From: Parapristionchus giblindavisi
Lineage: Eukaryota; Nematoda; Chromadorea; Rhabditida; Diplogasteridae
Length of the DNA stretch: 64,000 nt
Direction: 5' to 3'
Assembly (NCBI GenBank): GCA_943737045.1
Contig: CALSFV010000007.1
Location: 1,079,001-1,143,000, forward strand
In this document: positions 10,111 to 23,070 of the stretch, one piece after another
How positions within the stretch are numbered: position 1 is the stretch's first letter
Layout: each line of letters begins with the position of its first letter
Made by a program: the position numbers and the translations under genes
The notes under the pieces: model-generated
What the model was told of the DNA's origin: nothing
The model's input: only the letters and a program-made list of their open reading frames with translations
The model's database searches: none

Positions 10111-13100
10111 TGCTATGAGTGAGGTCAGAGAGTGGGGAAGAGGTAGGAGGAGTGGAAGACTGAAACGAATACGGAGATGAATGGATGGACAATGGTGATG
10201 ATGATGAGGAGGATATTATACTTGACCTGAAGGAAGATGAAGGAATTGATGGATGAATGAATGGAGTGGTCTATTCATGCTAATCTAATGGAGAATACAT
10301 CAAAGTAGTGCAGTTTTATGATATTCGTGATGAAGATTTCGTAGAAGGGTTCCTTGAAGGCCTGGGGATATGGCGGATTTAAATTTTCTGAACTTTTGAA
10401 TGTGTGGACGTAGGTTTTCCATATAATAAGCTGGAGCTTCTCAGGTAGTGAGTGAGAAAAGTGGAAAGATCAAAGCTGTTTGCCGCGCTCATTTCGCGCT
10501 ATGGCGGTAATATAACTATATGGGTGTTTGTGTGTGAGTGCTTTTGGTTCTGCCTGGCATTAATTGTATCACCCTAATGACAAGTTCTTTATTGTATCGA
10601 AGATAGTCAGTCAGTCCACTTGTCATCAGGGTGTCAGAGTCTTTAAGTGTATGGAAAGGACACTTCTCACACTGGCAATAGCTCTATCACCTTCTATGAT
10701 ATGCGTGAACACCGGAATTGCCTACTGGTAATGCCTGCACTGTGAATCAATTCAATCGAATTGCCAATGAGTTTTAAAATATGGTTACGGTAGTGGCTAT
10801 CCTTATAAGATGGTAAATGAATAAATCGATAGATCGAGAGAGTAATCAGCAAGATTATCTCAACACGGCAGTTATGGGGTGTGTGGGAGCGAGCCCATAA
10901 TAGTGGTGGTAGTATATCTATAGGGGATTGAGATTGATGATAGGGATATTAGATATTGAGGACATGTTCTCACAGACATTATGTGTGAGAGAGAGAGATT
11001 AGATGATTATGAATGATAGAGTCCTCCATCCCCCAATGTCCTGACCATTCATTCGATCACAGTATCTAATCCCCTTATCCCCCATTCAAATCATTGTTTG
11101 TCCCTATAAGTAGATCCGGAGAAAGGGGAGATTTTGGGTGGTTGCGCGAGCGAGAAACACTATCCTCCCTCGTGTACTGTACTAGCAGAGTCGATCGGAG
11201 GGATTCAAATACGGGTTGCGCCATTCCTTGATCCTACGTGGTTGGTGTCTAGAAAGCTGCAATAGTATGTTCACATTACTTGGGAATGCTAGCACCACGG
11301 TGTCTCTTATCTTCAACGCTCTATGGTCTTTCTTGGGTACTCCTGTTTTTAGCCCAATCAATATTGAATTCTCGTATACTATCTTGCTTCGAAAGAACAA
11401 TGGCTAGATGTAGAGTACAGGGAATATGATTTGAAATGGTTCGGGTGCAGTATTGAGGGACAGGTATAATAGTAGACAGTTGGAGGAGGTAGTGAATGGT
11501 AGTGTCATCCATCTATGGGTATCTCTCGGTTTCTCTCAGTTTTCCTTTCCCCCTTTCTACTCCTCCATCTATGCTATGCTCTGTCTATCTATTTCTCCGA
11601 CTCTCCCTCTCTTTCTCTGTACCACTCTGCAACATATGGAAACAAGTTGCACTTTGCATGGTCAATTGCGAATGGTGGTAGAGCGATTACGGTAGGTATA
11701 GGGAGTACGGTACTTGTCTCCTGGGGGGTTGGGAGCTAATAATGTGACAGGCTAAGTCCAGGCTTGCGGTGATTAGCAGGGGCGATTAACGGTTTGACTA
11801 ATTAATAGTGTGGTTGTACTCGTGAGGGTGTGGGGATAGACCAGTGGAGATAGGGGAGATGGAGATTGAAGTAGCGATCAGATGAGAAGATAGGGAAGGA
11901 AGTGTGAGTGTGGAAGACTTTTAAAGGAGGGCTTACGGTAGGTAGTGGGATTACGGTAAGTAGAGGGATTACGGTAGGTAGAGGAATTACAGTAAAGGAA
12001 TCCATCGGGAAGAAGTTGTCGTACTCTAGTCGAGTTGGTCTATTGGTCTGTCTGGGTAGATCACTCTCCGTCTCTCTTCATCTCTCATCTTGTCGATCAA
12101 TCAATATTCGATAGGAAGGGAAGGGACCTAGCTCGTGTCGTGCCTTTTCTCTGTCACTATTTTTTGATTGTTTTGAATTTGTCTCGTTTGCTTTGTTCAT
12201 TATTTTCATGGTATTTCTCGCTCTATCAAGTCATCTAGTATATTTCATTCCTTGGGGGTAAATCTTGCTCCTCCTCTTCTTCTTCTTCTTCGTAGTTGAT
12301 ATCTATCACAACAATCGTCCTCTCCACTCTTCTCGGCTCATATCTCATCATGATCTCCTTCAATTCTCATTCGCAGCTACATTATTACATGGTGGTTGCG
12401 ACTTGTGACGTCACTAGACTTTCTCCCTGGCGAGATTGTGATTCGAGGATGTTAGGACCATTGCCCAGGACGTCGGCTTAACCCCCCCCCCCCCCTTACC
12501 TGCCTACTTAGAGTCTATCCTTACCATCCTCTTGTCTTCCCCTTTCTTCTGCAGCTTCTGTCCGTGTAATCCGAGACCGTCAATTGGCCGATGTACTATA
12601 CTACTTGTGTGGCGCCATCCCTTTGTGATTGAATGAGGGCATCTCAGGATGATAGAGAGAGATTCATAGACCTATTGACCACTACTTGGTCCATACCTGG
12701 TTAACGTTGCCACAGTGTCTGCTCTTTTGCGCATGTTAGTTACTGTCGTTTGATCTTTCTGCACTTCAGCACCGCTACAGTAACACTATTTTACCGTAGT
12801 CTGCTGATGGTTACTGTAGTTTGATCAAATTCTCTCTCTATTCTGCTTCGGGAAGGGTATAAATTTCTGGCTGGTACGTAGAGGCGCGGGGCTGTAAGCA
12901 GTAATATATATGAACGGTCATTCTGAGGTTGAGTTACTACCATATGGTATATTCCTCCCCTTTATTCCCCGTCTTAATACATTCCCTGACTCTATATAAT
13001 CATGACAATTAGCTCATCTCTTCCCTTCTTCCCTCTGCCCCTCGGTCCTCTCATTCTGGCCATCATCATCATCATTTTACCTTTCCTCGTGTAGACTGCC

Positions 13101-13189
13101 TCCTCTCTAAATCTCGCTCGGGGTCAATTTCGAATTCCTCCTCCTCTTCCCCTTGAACCGTCTCTCCATTTATCTCATTCTGGCATCTT

Positions 13190-13796
13190 TCATCGTTTCG
13201 TCCACCCTCTCTCCTCCTCCCCTCCCCTCCTCCTCCCCTCTCCTCCTCTCCCCTCCTCCTCCTCCTCCTCCTCTCCCCTCTCCTCTTACAAACCGAGAGA
13301 GAGATAGAGCTGCACAGAATGTGTAGATATAAGGGAACTAGCCGCTGATGACTGAGGAGTGACCATCACCATATACCCTCTCCTAGCCTTGAGCAATAGA
13401 TGGAGATAGATAGGAGCGATAGATGATTCTTGATCGAGTTGAATGTGTCTGAGTGGTTACTACGGAATATCCAAAGTATCTAGCTTGTGGTCTTTTTCTC
13501 TAGTAGTTTGTTTTAATTATAATTATAATTATTATTAGTATTTTTGCTATTATGATTATGTAATCGGCTGGTGCGACATTGATTATTGCAATTTTAAACT
13601 CTGGTTTAAAAAATGCAATTCATAATCTCCCCCCCCCCCTTCCTCATACGTGCAGTAGCGCTCTCAAAAAATGGGGGTCTATGGTGACCTGAGCCTACCG
13701 CTCATTGGACTCCCACTGTGCTTGAGCATACATTGCCACGGATGGAGGAGGACTGTAAGAGGGGAGAGGGAGAGAGAGAGAGAGAGCTGGAGGGGA

Positions 13797-13834
<38 letters not shown>

Positions 13835-13835
13835 G
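13190..13835. repeat. CTC-rich tract (13190-13290) and (GA)n tract (13759-13832)
   Basis: Two simple-sequence blocks of opposite strand bias separated by AT-rich unique DNA. They account for the biased open frames in the neighbourhood. Confidence 0.9.
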
Positions 13836-15470
13836 AGGAGGATGTAAGAGGGGGTTACAGGTAGGAGAGGGAGCGGGACTCTATTATTTGTCGTTCGCTG
13901 CCTACCTTCTCTTTTTTTCATCCGTTCCTATACCCTCTCGACTAGGAGGCATTCTATGTCTGCACCCTCTCATATCCGCCCACTCTCTCTCACTCTCTGT
14001 CTCGTCTAGTCTCTGTCGTCTCTACCCTACTCCCATATCCTATTCCTTGCCTCTCTCCCTCTCGATCTACCTGTGTGAATGGCATATCCGCCCATTCCGT
14101 TCTCTCTGTCTCTCTCTCTCCCTCTTTCTCTCTCTCTCTCCCACTCTCCAAATACTCATACCTAGAGGGGAGATTATGGTAGGACCTCCCCCCCCCCTCG
14201 ATCTCTCACTCTATCTCTCCATCTATATTCAAATATCTCCGTTCGTTTTCCGTTCCTCCGTGAGGTAGTTAGAATTGAGGGATGAAATGATGTATTCCAA
14301 TATCTCTGCCTCTACCTCTGTCCATCCTCTCCCTCTCCCTCTCCCTTTTCTACCTACCGCTCCCTCAGGGGCTAGTATGGATGAGTGGAAGTGCCTTTGT
14401 CTGTTACAAATGAGAGAGAGAGTAACTGCCAGACGATTTCGCTCTGTATCTCCTGACCCCTTTTCACTTTCTTTATTCCTTGCCCCATTCCAATTTCTCT
14501 TTCTTTCTTCCATGTAACTGTTCACCCTCGGGTCGTGTTCACTGAGTTTGAAGATGATGGGATGGATGGATGGTGCAGGAAGTTTGAATATAGTCTTTTT
14601 ATCCCCCTTCTTTCACTTTTCCGTTCTCTACCTCTTCCTCGATCCATCTGTCCCTTTCTCTCGTCTTATCTCCCGTGTTCGTCGCCCTCTATATCCTTCC
14701 CCGCACATATCCCATCGCCCGAGGGTTCATAAATGTACCTCGGTGGGGTGTCATCATTGTCGTCACTCTTTTGTATTTATGAGTGGGATGACACGATTGA
14801 TGCATATCTCATGTGTTGATCCGTGAATTGGAACGAGAGGATATGCGCCAATTTCGAATGTTCTTACGATTTGGTGTACGGTTGGTTATGTCGTCATGAC
14901 ATCGCCTTGTTTCTTCTTGTATGTACAGTGCTATTGAAACGTATTTGGTGTGTGAATAGTTGTTATTAGGTGCTATGGGATTTTTAAAGCTAAATTCATT
15001 TATCATATCAGTCGGATGAGTAACGATGTGATTAGCATTATCGATTGTCATATAGACCACCAGAACAATCCCATAACTCTTCTCACCTCATCTCGCCATT
15101 GTGCTCTCCGCTGTGGCCACACTTTCTCGTAAGCAAAGAAAGTGAGAGAGCATTGTCGGAGCGGAGAGTTTCGAATTGGCTCGGGGCGTGACTTCAGGCT
15201 AGAAAAAAGTGCCCTATAATCACTTTGTTCGTATATTCAAACGTCGATCGATTTTCTGGCTACTAATCACTTTTTGTGTGCTCGCTCATGTCTTTTCATC
15301 GTTCTTTCTCTGCCTCTCCCTAACAGCTTATCACTATGCCTATCGCTCTTATCGCCTCTGCCGTTACACGTCGCTTGAAACCACCAAAAACACCAAGGCC
15401 TCTTTGTTATATTACATTTTGTTGTGTGTGTGTGTATGTTATCCTCTTAGGCGTATTACCGATCTACCGT

Positions 15471-15600
15471 AATCTCTTGATCATATTCTACCGTAATCTC
15501 TGATCATATTCTACCGTAATCTCTAAATCTTATATTCTACCGTAATCTCTTGATCATATTCTACCGTAATCTCTAAATCTTATATTCTACCGTAATCGCC
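15471..15600. repeat. short tandem array of CTACCGTAATCTC units
   Basis: Five to six imperfect units of about 24-32 bp, each starting TTCTACCGTAATCTC, end just before the first CDC25 exon. The motif is the TACGGTA family word seen in many introns here. The array lies directly upstream of the acceptor used by the first coding exon. Confidence 0.85.
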
Positions 15601-15631
15601 CAAATTCCGTTCAGGACCATCAGGAGGAGGA

Positions 15632-17678
15632 ATGAGCCGGTGTGGGTCGGTCGCCTCGAGCTACAGCTGCGACCCGAGCAGTGATGAGCTGAGCAAGGAT
15701 TCTGGTCTGGGCGATTGTGGTCCGTACGATGCCAATGCGCCCACCGACTTTGCTTCGATGCGCGAACCAGCGACGACTACCAAGGTACGGTAGCCAAACC
15801 TCTATCTGATTTTATTTTCTGAAAAAAATATTATAAATCAATAATTTTTCTTCATTGCAGAATCTGAATCGCGAGATGAAACGCATGCACATTAGGAGTC
15901 AGCAGGTGGCCGATATTCTCGCCCTTGAAGAAGAGGATGAAGATGTGGATGAGATTGAGAATGATGAGGTACGGTAGTTTGAGCTATCGTGAAGTGATCT
16001 TATTAATCCTTTTCCCATTCAGAATGCTCGTGACTGCGACTCGTCTTTCACGAAGATGCCCCCACCGTCGACGATCCCCGCGCGACGACCTTTTGAAGAT
16101 TTGGGCAATCGGTTGGTGTTGAGAGCGGGGAAAAGTTGGCACAGTGCGAAATGTGTTAAGGGACATTCTTGGCTCACTGCCAAAGATGACTCAATCGATA
16201 TTGTATTGCAGTCTTGAGTCTCCTTTGAGCAGCAAACGGTTGCCTCGCCACGCTAGTGCGAACGCTCTACAGACGACCAGATCGACTGGCGGACTCAGCA
16301 GGTGAGTTTTAGTTGATCTTTGATCTCTGAAAATATAATCTTTGGTTTTTGATTCCACGTTGTTGATCTTTGATCTTTGCAGAAAGCGTCTCGCCTTTTC
16401 TCCGTCCACATTTGGCCAGCCAGAGCGAATCTCTGCGCACAAGCGATGGAGAGTTGCCGAATCCATTGACGAGCTCTCTGAGGTACGGTACAGTGTATTG
16501 AATAATTACGGTGGCTGTTATCGATTGACTACTGTATCTGTTATCGATTGATTACTGTCATTATTGATTGATTCCTGATTCAGGTAGCCTCAACATCTCG
16601 TACCCAATCGACCGATTCTCATCCCATATCATCGATTGCCCACTTTGCCCGTCCCTCGTTCCACAGAGTGCAATCGTCATCGATACTCGAAAAGGGACGG
16701 TGAGTATCGATTTATTGATTGCGATTGTATACCGTATACTGTGAAATATTGATTGATTGATTAATTCATTTCATTTGCAGCTATGCTCCACACTCTGAGG
16801 ACTTTCCATCGCATCTTGAAGTGGTGGGTATTGATTTTATCGATTGATCGTCAGTTGATTATTGATTGATATTTATTGATTATTGATTGATTGAAATTCA
16901 GTTCATTATTGATTGATTATTGATTGATTTGAAGTCTTACCGTCTGCCCCATCTTGACAACGTCGACAGTCAAGCGTATCGTCGCATCACTGGCGAGACC
17001 CTGTGCACGATCATGAATGAGCATGGACTGGAACACTTTGAGAAGAGGTATCTATCGGTTTATTGATTTTTTGAGTGATCAGATTTTATTGATTTCCGCT
17101 TCAGATATTGCCTGATCGACTGCCGCTATCCATACGAGTTTGAGGGAGGACATATTAAGGTGAGTTGGAGTATTGATTGAATTCTATTGATTTATTGATT
17201 GAATTATCGATTGAATTATTGATTTATTTGTTTGTTTTTCAGACGGCGACGAACATCTACGATCCGTTGGCTGTGGAGAAGGCAATTTTCAACGGGATGG
17301 AGTCGCTCCTCCGATCGACCGAAGAGGGCGTACCTTCGCGTATTCCCATCTTCTATTGTGAATACTCACAGAAGAGAGGACCCAATATGTAAGTGTACTG
17401 TATACTATGTGATACGGGATACTGTAGGCGTACGGTATTGTGAGTAATGAATGGGATACTGTAGGGGTGTGAAATTCTGAGCGATCATTTTTGATTCTGT
17501 AGAAGTACTGTATTGTGATTGATTGATGCTTTGGGATACTGTAGGTGTACTGTAGACCTCTGATTCGATCAGTAACATTCATATCGTCTTCTCCTACGAG
17601 ATTTTGGCAACTGGTGGAATAAATCCTGTGACGTTTTCGCACCATCCTCATCTAGCAACTATTGCTTGAAGTGATAAA

Positions 17679-17721
<43 letters not shown>

Positions 17722-18798
17722 CTCCTTCAGGGCATCAGCAGTGCGTGCGTGTGATCGTATCCGCAATCAGCTCAACTATCCTCGTGTGGACCACGCAGAG
17801 ATGTACGTTCTGGACCTGGGATACAATGGATTCCATGCGAAACACGGATCTGAGGTGTGCATACTATTTTATTTATTTTATTTATTTATTTATTTTAAAC
17901 GTTTGTCTTCGAAATTACCTTTTTTCTGAGGTATTCTCGCTTGATTTCTCATCGCCTTGCTCACAATTGAACCGCCCGCATACTGATTTTAATTAGTTAA
18001 ATTTATCGATCCGGGAAATTTTGTAATTTTGAGGCTCACAATTCCGTATGACTGTCGATGATAGGGGCCAAGAGGGAATTTGATTTTATTTTTTTTAACT
18101 AAAAAAATACATTTAAAGTGCTTGCATACTTATTCTTGTACATCTATTAATATTATTAATTCAAGTCCATTTATTGATTTTCTTACAGGATGTGTGTTCT
18201 CCGTTCGCCTACACCCGTATGGACGATGAGCGTTTCTCCTCCGAACTGCGCAAGTTTGTCTTCCACAAGAAGGCCTTCTCCGCCTGCGCTACCGTTTCCC
18301 GGCTCCCGCAACCGCTGACGTAAGTACCGTATACCTACCGTATCAGGGGGTTGATAATTCTTGCCTTAACTACGGTAATCTAATCATGTCTACTGAACTT
18401 TTGGGCTACGTTGTAATATGGTGCTAATAATGCTATTATCATAGTTACAGTATCCTAGTCATATCTACAGTATCCTAGTCATATCTACAGTATCCTAGTC
18501 ATATCTACAGTATCCTAGTCATATATACAGTATCCTAGTCATATCTACAGTATCCTAGTCATATCTACAGTATCCCAATTTCAGTCAGCAATCGAAGCAG
18601 ATGTTCCGTTCAACCTCATCGCTGACGGCGTCACCAACATTTGCACCATCCTGCGCCTCGACGGGTCTTCCGCGTCGTGCGTCACGTCGTGCGCTTTATC
18701 CGTCGTCACCGCGTGCAACGTCGGCTACCGTAACCGCACCACGCACACCATCATCGTCGTCGATGGTTGCGCCCGTGTTGAATCCTCACTTTTCATGA
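15632..18798 (+). CDS. cdc-25: CDC25-family dual-specificity phosphatase (M-phase inducer)
   Basis: Thirteen coding exons with every junction in frame, 495 residues: 15632-15784, 15861-15968, 16023-16117, 16212-16301, 16383-16482, 16584-16699, 16781-16823, 16935-17047, 17105-17159, 17243-17388, 17731-17854, 18189-18319, 18585-18798. The catalytic domain spans roughly residues 235-420. It includes LIDCRYPYEFEGGHIK (about 276-291) and the active-site loop FYCEYSQKRGP with catalytic Cys330 and Arg336 (CX5R), then YVLDLGYNGF. CDC25 enzymes remove inhibitory phosphates from CDK1/2 Tyr-Thr to start M phase. The N-terminal ~230 residues are acidic, then Ser-rich, and the last ~70 are Ser/Thr/Arg/Pro-rich, as expected for phosphoregulated tails. 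Tyr replaces the usual His just before the catalytic Cys. The donor of exon 3 (GTTGAG at 16118; a nearby GTTGGT also keeps frame) and the AAG acceptor of exon 8 are the least certain junctions. The first exon follows a TTCAG acceptor at 15614, so the start is probably trans- or cis-spliced. Confidence 0.92.
17672..17720. repeat. (ATTG)n array at an intron end
   Basis: ATTGATTG repeats fill the 3' end of CDC25 intron 10 up to the TTCTCCTTCAG acceptor at 17730. Similar ATTGATT filler occurs in most CDC25 introns. Confidence 0.9.
18444..18575. repeat. 20-bp minisatellite in last CDC25 intron
   Basis: Six to seven near-identical units ATATCTACAGTATCCTAGTC. Each unit carries a CTACAG that resembles a weak 3' splice acceptor, but only the final TTTCAG at 18584 keeps the reading frame. 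Confidence 0.95.
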
Positions 18799-20500
18799 GT
18801 AGTTTGCAGACATGATGAGAGTTGATCTTTGATCTTTTGATCTTTGATCTTCGATCTCTCTGTCTTAGATAGTATTAGTAGGTATATTTTGCATACTATT
18901 CATTTCTATTCGTCTTCTTCTCATAATCTGTGATAGCTACCGTAACCCCGTTACACCGCCCTCCATTCTTCCCTTTCTCAATGTTCTTCTGGTCAACTCG
19001 TACTGATATATTCCGATGATCTCTCATTCTCGTATTCCATTACAGTTTCGTATTATGTTTCTATATTTCGTCGTAGTTGTTGTAGTGTAGGTAATCAATG
19101 ATACTAGTGATACGGTAGGCGCAGTGTGGGTGGTCTAGCTCGTGTGTGGTGGCACGGACGAGGTTTCCAAAACGTCGTCCTGACACCCAGGGGCACACTA
19201 CACGCGCGCGCGCGCTTGCAAACCATGGACACTTTAGTAGTTGAATTATGCATGACTCTTCATTCTTACCCTTATCATAGAACCATAGTCAGTACATGGA
19301 TATATATATGTAGATTGATTGATTATATTAATGGATTAGTCGTGCTCCGCCAATAATATTTGATGCAATCCTCACACTCTCCCTGATGATACTCTAGTAT
19401 CCGTAAGCCCCGCCCACATTGATCTTTGATCCCTGATCCCTGCCTGTACTCACTCTCTCTCGTTATATCTATACTATATATATACTAACTATAACTACTA
19501 TATATTGCGTTCATGAACTATCTTACTGTATATAATATATTATCGTTTTTTCATATTTTGTAAATTATATGGGAATGTTCGCACGCTCTTTATACTATTT
19601 CTTTTGTACATTTTCATCTCCTCAGGCACGTATGTCCCCTCGAATCCTTTGATTGATCTTTGATCTTTGATCTTTACTCGCTCGGCATGACTCTCGAACT
19701 TTGTAAAATAGCCTCGACCCCTTGATTTTCCGTCGACCTGCCCCCGCCCCTGAATCTTCTTATATAATAAGTCAATATATGTTATATTTAATGGGATATA
19801 ATGATATCGAGCGATTCTTAATGACTATTTGCTAAAGAATGTATATCAATCTATGACTTGAAATGACTCACGTTCTATGATATATTATATTCTATCTCTA
19901 CCATGTTCAATCTTTGATCTCTTTCTGTGTTGATCTACTTGACTGTTGTGTGCATTGAACAGTGGGATAAAGTCGATCCAATCTTACCGAGTTTGTTGGT
20001 TACTATGATAATAATAATATATTAAATATACCAACAAAAGAAGGAAAAAAGTGATAAATTGTGGGAAAAATAGGATTTTCTACCGTATACCAGTTTTTCG
20101 CTGTAGGTAGTCATACAATAATAAATACATCTATAGATCACAATGATGTGATCACAATTTCAGAAAGATTCTACAATATGCTACCGCTCTCTTACTTTTA
20201 CGCGATCTCTCTTTTTTCGTTATACTTTTCTCGGTCGCACGATGACCTCTCTCGAACCGCTGTGTGATATTCTACGGCATCTGAATAAATCACTTGAGAA
20301 GGTTCCATTCTGCTGTATTCATAAATTCATTAATTCCAGCGCGTCTAGCTTTAAATCACACTGTCTGGAATTTTGTCTGGAATTATTATCTGACTGGAAT
20401 TGTCAGAAATGTTAGTGTAATTGTCGGGCATCGTTCTGGGATGTATCACCATATTTTAATATTATTGGTAGTTATATCTATGACAGGACTGTGACTGATC
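18799..20500. other. 3' flank of the CDC25 gene
   Basis: AT-rich DNA with TTGATCTTTGATC runs (18822-18852, 19652-19673) and a GC-alternating patch at 19203-19216. The most proximal poly(A) signal I can place with confidence is AATAAA at 20284-20289, which would imply a very long 3' UTR; a closer variant signal is likely. No coding exon is supported. Confidence 0.4.
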
Positions 20501-20929
20501 TCTCTAGCATAAGCATAATATAATGAATATGGATATGTTCTATTTGATGGGCTTTACTTTTATATCATTGAAATGTGAGAGATAATGCATTTTTTACCAG
20601 TGTATTTGATTTTTTCAAACGTTTTAAACACTTTATCTATAGTAATGGCATCAGCAGCGATATGAAAATTCTCCACATACCAGTATACTGTATTATAATA
20701 TATGCAGAATAGTCAACTTACAGCATTTGAAATTTATTTATTAATAAAATGAGCAATTTGAAGATCACATGACATCCGTTTTTTTAATTTCGTTTTGACA
20801 ACTAAATATTTACACAGTATTTCTTTTGATTTGGGTGACTAAAAAGGAAGAAGAAGAACAAAAAAAGAGACTAGAGAACTAAATTACATGTAAATTAGAT
20901 CGACACCCTCTAACACCTAGTCGCCTTTC

Positions 20930-22690
20930 TTGTGGTTCCCTCTAGGATCTCCCCCTCTCCCTCAAGGATCTCTCCCTCTCCTTCTGTCCCTCTCCCTCTC
21001 CCTCTAGGATCTCTGCCTCTTCTTTTCGTTCCCTGATTTGGTTTTGTCTTCTTATTCTATGCGAGAAGAAGACGAAGAAGAAGAAGATAGTATAGTGATA
21101 AGAAGAAGTAGAACACTAAGAGATAGACAGAAGGGAGGGGGACAATATTTGAAGCCGTGAAGATGGTGGAAGGGAATAGGAAGGGTTGGTCCAGCCTCTT
21201 CTATCTCGAATCTATCGACGCTCCAATACTAACAATCGTCGTTTTTGCATCTCAACCCCCCTTAAAGAGACAGTGACCTCTCTCTATGGCCTCTTCATTG
21301 CGCACACTATTTCTCTGTTCTCTAACAACGAGAGAGCGTAGTGTGTTGAAGAGACCATTGTGAAAGGTGTCAGCATCTTTAACGCCACTTTTGACCCCTC
21401 CAGTCACTATTCTCTTCACTATCCTGTGATTGTTCAATTTCTCAATGGTGGTGATGAGAAGTGTAGTTTAGGATTGAGCTCCAGCTCTCAATATAGGAAG
21501 CTCCCTCTCCCTATAGAATCTCTAGCTCTTCCTCTAGGATCTCTCCCTCTAGATCTAAACTCTCTCCATCTAGGACCTCTCCCTCTCCCCCTAGGATCTA
21601 TCCGTCTCCCTTTATGATCTCTCCCTCTCCCTCTAGGACCTCTCCCTCTCTCTCTCTAGGACCTCTCCCCCTACCCCTTTCCTTCTCTCAGGAGGTCTAC
21701 CAATTACTACTAATCTCTACGCTTTGTTTTTGTCCAGAAGAACAAGTTGCCTAATAACTTTGCAAGATATCCTAAAGTAGTATAATCTTTACTCTTTCCT
21801 CTTCCTTCTTTCTCTCTCCTTTCTTACTAACTCCTCTCTCCCTCTCCCTCTCTCCTCTCGTCCCCTCCTCTCCCTCCCCTCTCCCTCTCCCCCTCCTCCT
21901 CCCCTCCTATCCTTCTATTCAAATGATAAATGTCTCTCACCCATAACTCCTTTACTCTTTCCATATCCCATCTATGTCCCTTATGTTTTTGTCTCTCTAT
22001 CTATCTATTCTATTCATTCTTCTTCACTCATTCTCCATTCAATTCGTTCTTATATTCATTTTTCTTGGCTCGATGCCAAGTCCAGTTTAGCTCCTTCTTC
22101 TCCCGTTCTCTTTTATCTGATCTACTGCGCCGATACACGCTTCTCGGGTTACGATCGCTACCTCTCTCTCTCTCGTTCTTCTGATATCTCTCCCTCGGCC
22201 TCTTGGATCTCTCCCTCTGTCTTCTGATATCTCTCCCTCTGCCTCTTGGATCTCTCCCTCTGCCTCTTGGATCTCTCTCTATTAAGAAGCGAACAATTGA
22301 AATTAAGTTCAACGATATCGTCATCAAAGAAGCAATTGTTGTCTGAAAGCCCGCGCAGAACATCAACATTGCGAGAGTTTCTATGGTGTATCGTTCTTCA
22401 TAATGAAGAGAAGACTGTGAAGGGATGAAAATACACGAATTGTCCATCATCCTCACCCTCTACCTAATGCATCGTTACATTTGCCTTACGTTTCCTCTTC
22501 CGCCGCGTCTCCGGCGTTACGGCGTAGGCACGTAAGGCAAATGTAACGATGCATGAGGGATCTCTCCCTCTACCTCTCCCTCTCCCTCTAGGATCTCTCC
22601 CTCTACCTCTCCCTCTACCTCTCCCTCTACCTCTCCCTCTCCCTCTACTCTCCCTCTACCTCTCCCTCTAAATCTAGGATCTCTCCCTCC
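20930..22690. repeat. CTAGGATCTCTCCCTCTCC-type satellite clusters
   Basis: Clusters at 20935-21025, 21495-21670, 22190-22280 and 22555-22690 share imperfect units of about 18-24 bp built from CTCTAGGATCTCTCCCTCTC. Between them is CT-rich unique DNA. The 142-residue minus-strand frame at 22028-22456 reads Arg/Asp/Glu-rich through this repeat and is treated as spurious. Confidence 0.8.
22467..22554. repeat. perfect 24-bp-arm hairpin
   Basis: ATGCATCGTTACATTTGCCT plus four further bases at 22467-22490 is an exact inverted copy of 22531-22554. The loop is 40 bp and GC-rich, containing CCGCCGCGTCTCCGGCG. It stands alone in CT-repeat DNA and has no obvious target-site duplication. Confidence 0.85.
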
Positions 22691-22754
22691 AACCCTTGAT
22701 CTGTCACATGTATCATCTCATATTCTTCCCTTTATTGGATCTGATTATCCCACG

Positions 22755-23070
22755 GGGGCTCAATGATAGTAACTAAGGAGCTCCCGCAATCTCACACTGA
22801 GTATCGCAAACTGAGGGATCCTCCCGGCGCGAAAGTTAGATACGATATGAATGAGCGCCGCTCGCCATACGAACGTTTCATACTAGAGCTATCATCGAGT
22901 TTTACGAGTTGCGGCATATGCTGAGATGGCTTAGTGGCTAAAGCTTTTGTGTGGCGATCCGAACCTCGTGGGTTCGAATCCCGCCCGGTGCAAATCAACT
23001 TTGCTGATTTTTCATAGTGCGGGAGGCTTCAAGCCAAAGTTAAATGTAGGGGTTGCCCTCCAATGAACCG
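22755..23070 (+). mobile_element. tRNA-like-containing inverted-terminus repeat, copy 1
   Basis: Alignable over its length with 55360-55695. Shared words are GCTCAATGATAGTAA, GTATCGCAAACTGAG, the tRNA-like core, and TTCAAGCCAAAGTTAAATGTAGGG. The ends are inverted (GGGGGCTCAATG against GAACCGCCGTG). The tRNA-like core is at about 22918-22992, with A box TGGCTTAGTGG and B box GGTTCGAATCC. It is probably a non-autonomous element with a Pol III internal promoter. Confidence 0.7.

Larger units (their letters stand above)
8532..15470. other. gene-poor region rich in microsatellite and purine/pyrimidine tracts
   Basis: No supported exons. It holds a GA run at 8778-8812, GGAG-rich purine tracts at about 9845-10110, CTC-rich DNA at 13190-13290, a second GA run at 13759-13832, a poly-C run at 12481-12496, and a SINE-like fragment at 9573-9645. 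A diverged hairpin element lies near 15100-15190. It probably includes the distal 5' flank of the CDC25 gene. Confidence 0.5.

Noticed and set aside
9743..10192. 149-residue minus-strand Ser/Pro/Leu frame
   Set aside because: Pure product of the GGAG-rich purine tract.
22028..22456. 142-residue minus-strand frame rich in Arg/Glu/Asp, resembling an SR-type protein
   Set aside because: The Arg-rich part is a translation of the CTCTCCCTCT satellite; no splice structure or conserved motif was found.
22918..22992. Possible tRNA gene (also 55545-55612, 3319-3389 and 4175-4245)
   Set aside because: A and B boxes are good, but acceptor and anticodon stems do not pair convincingly, and each lies within a dispersed repeat; called tRNA-like.
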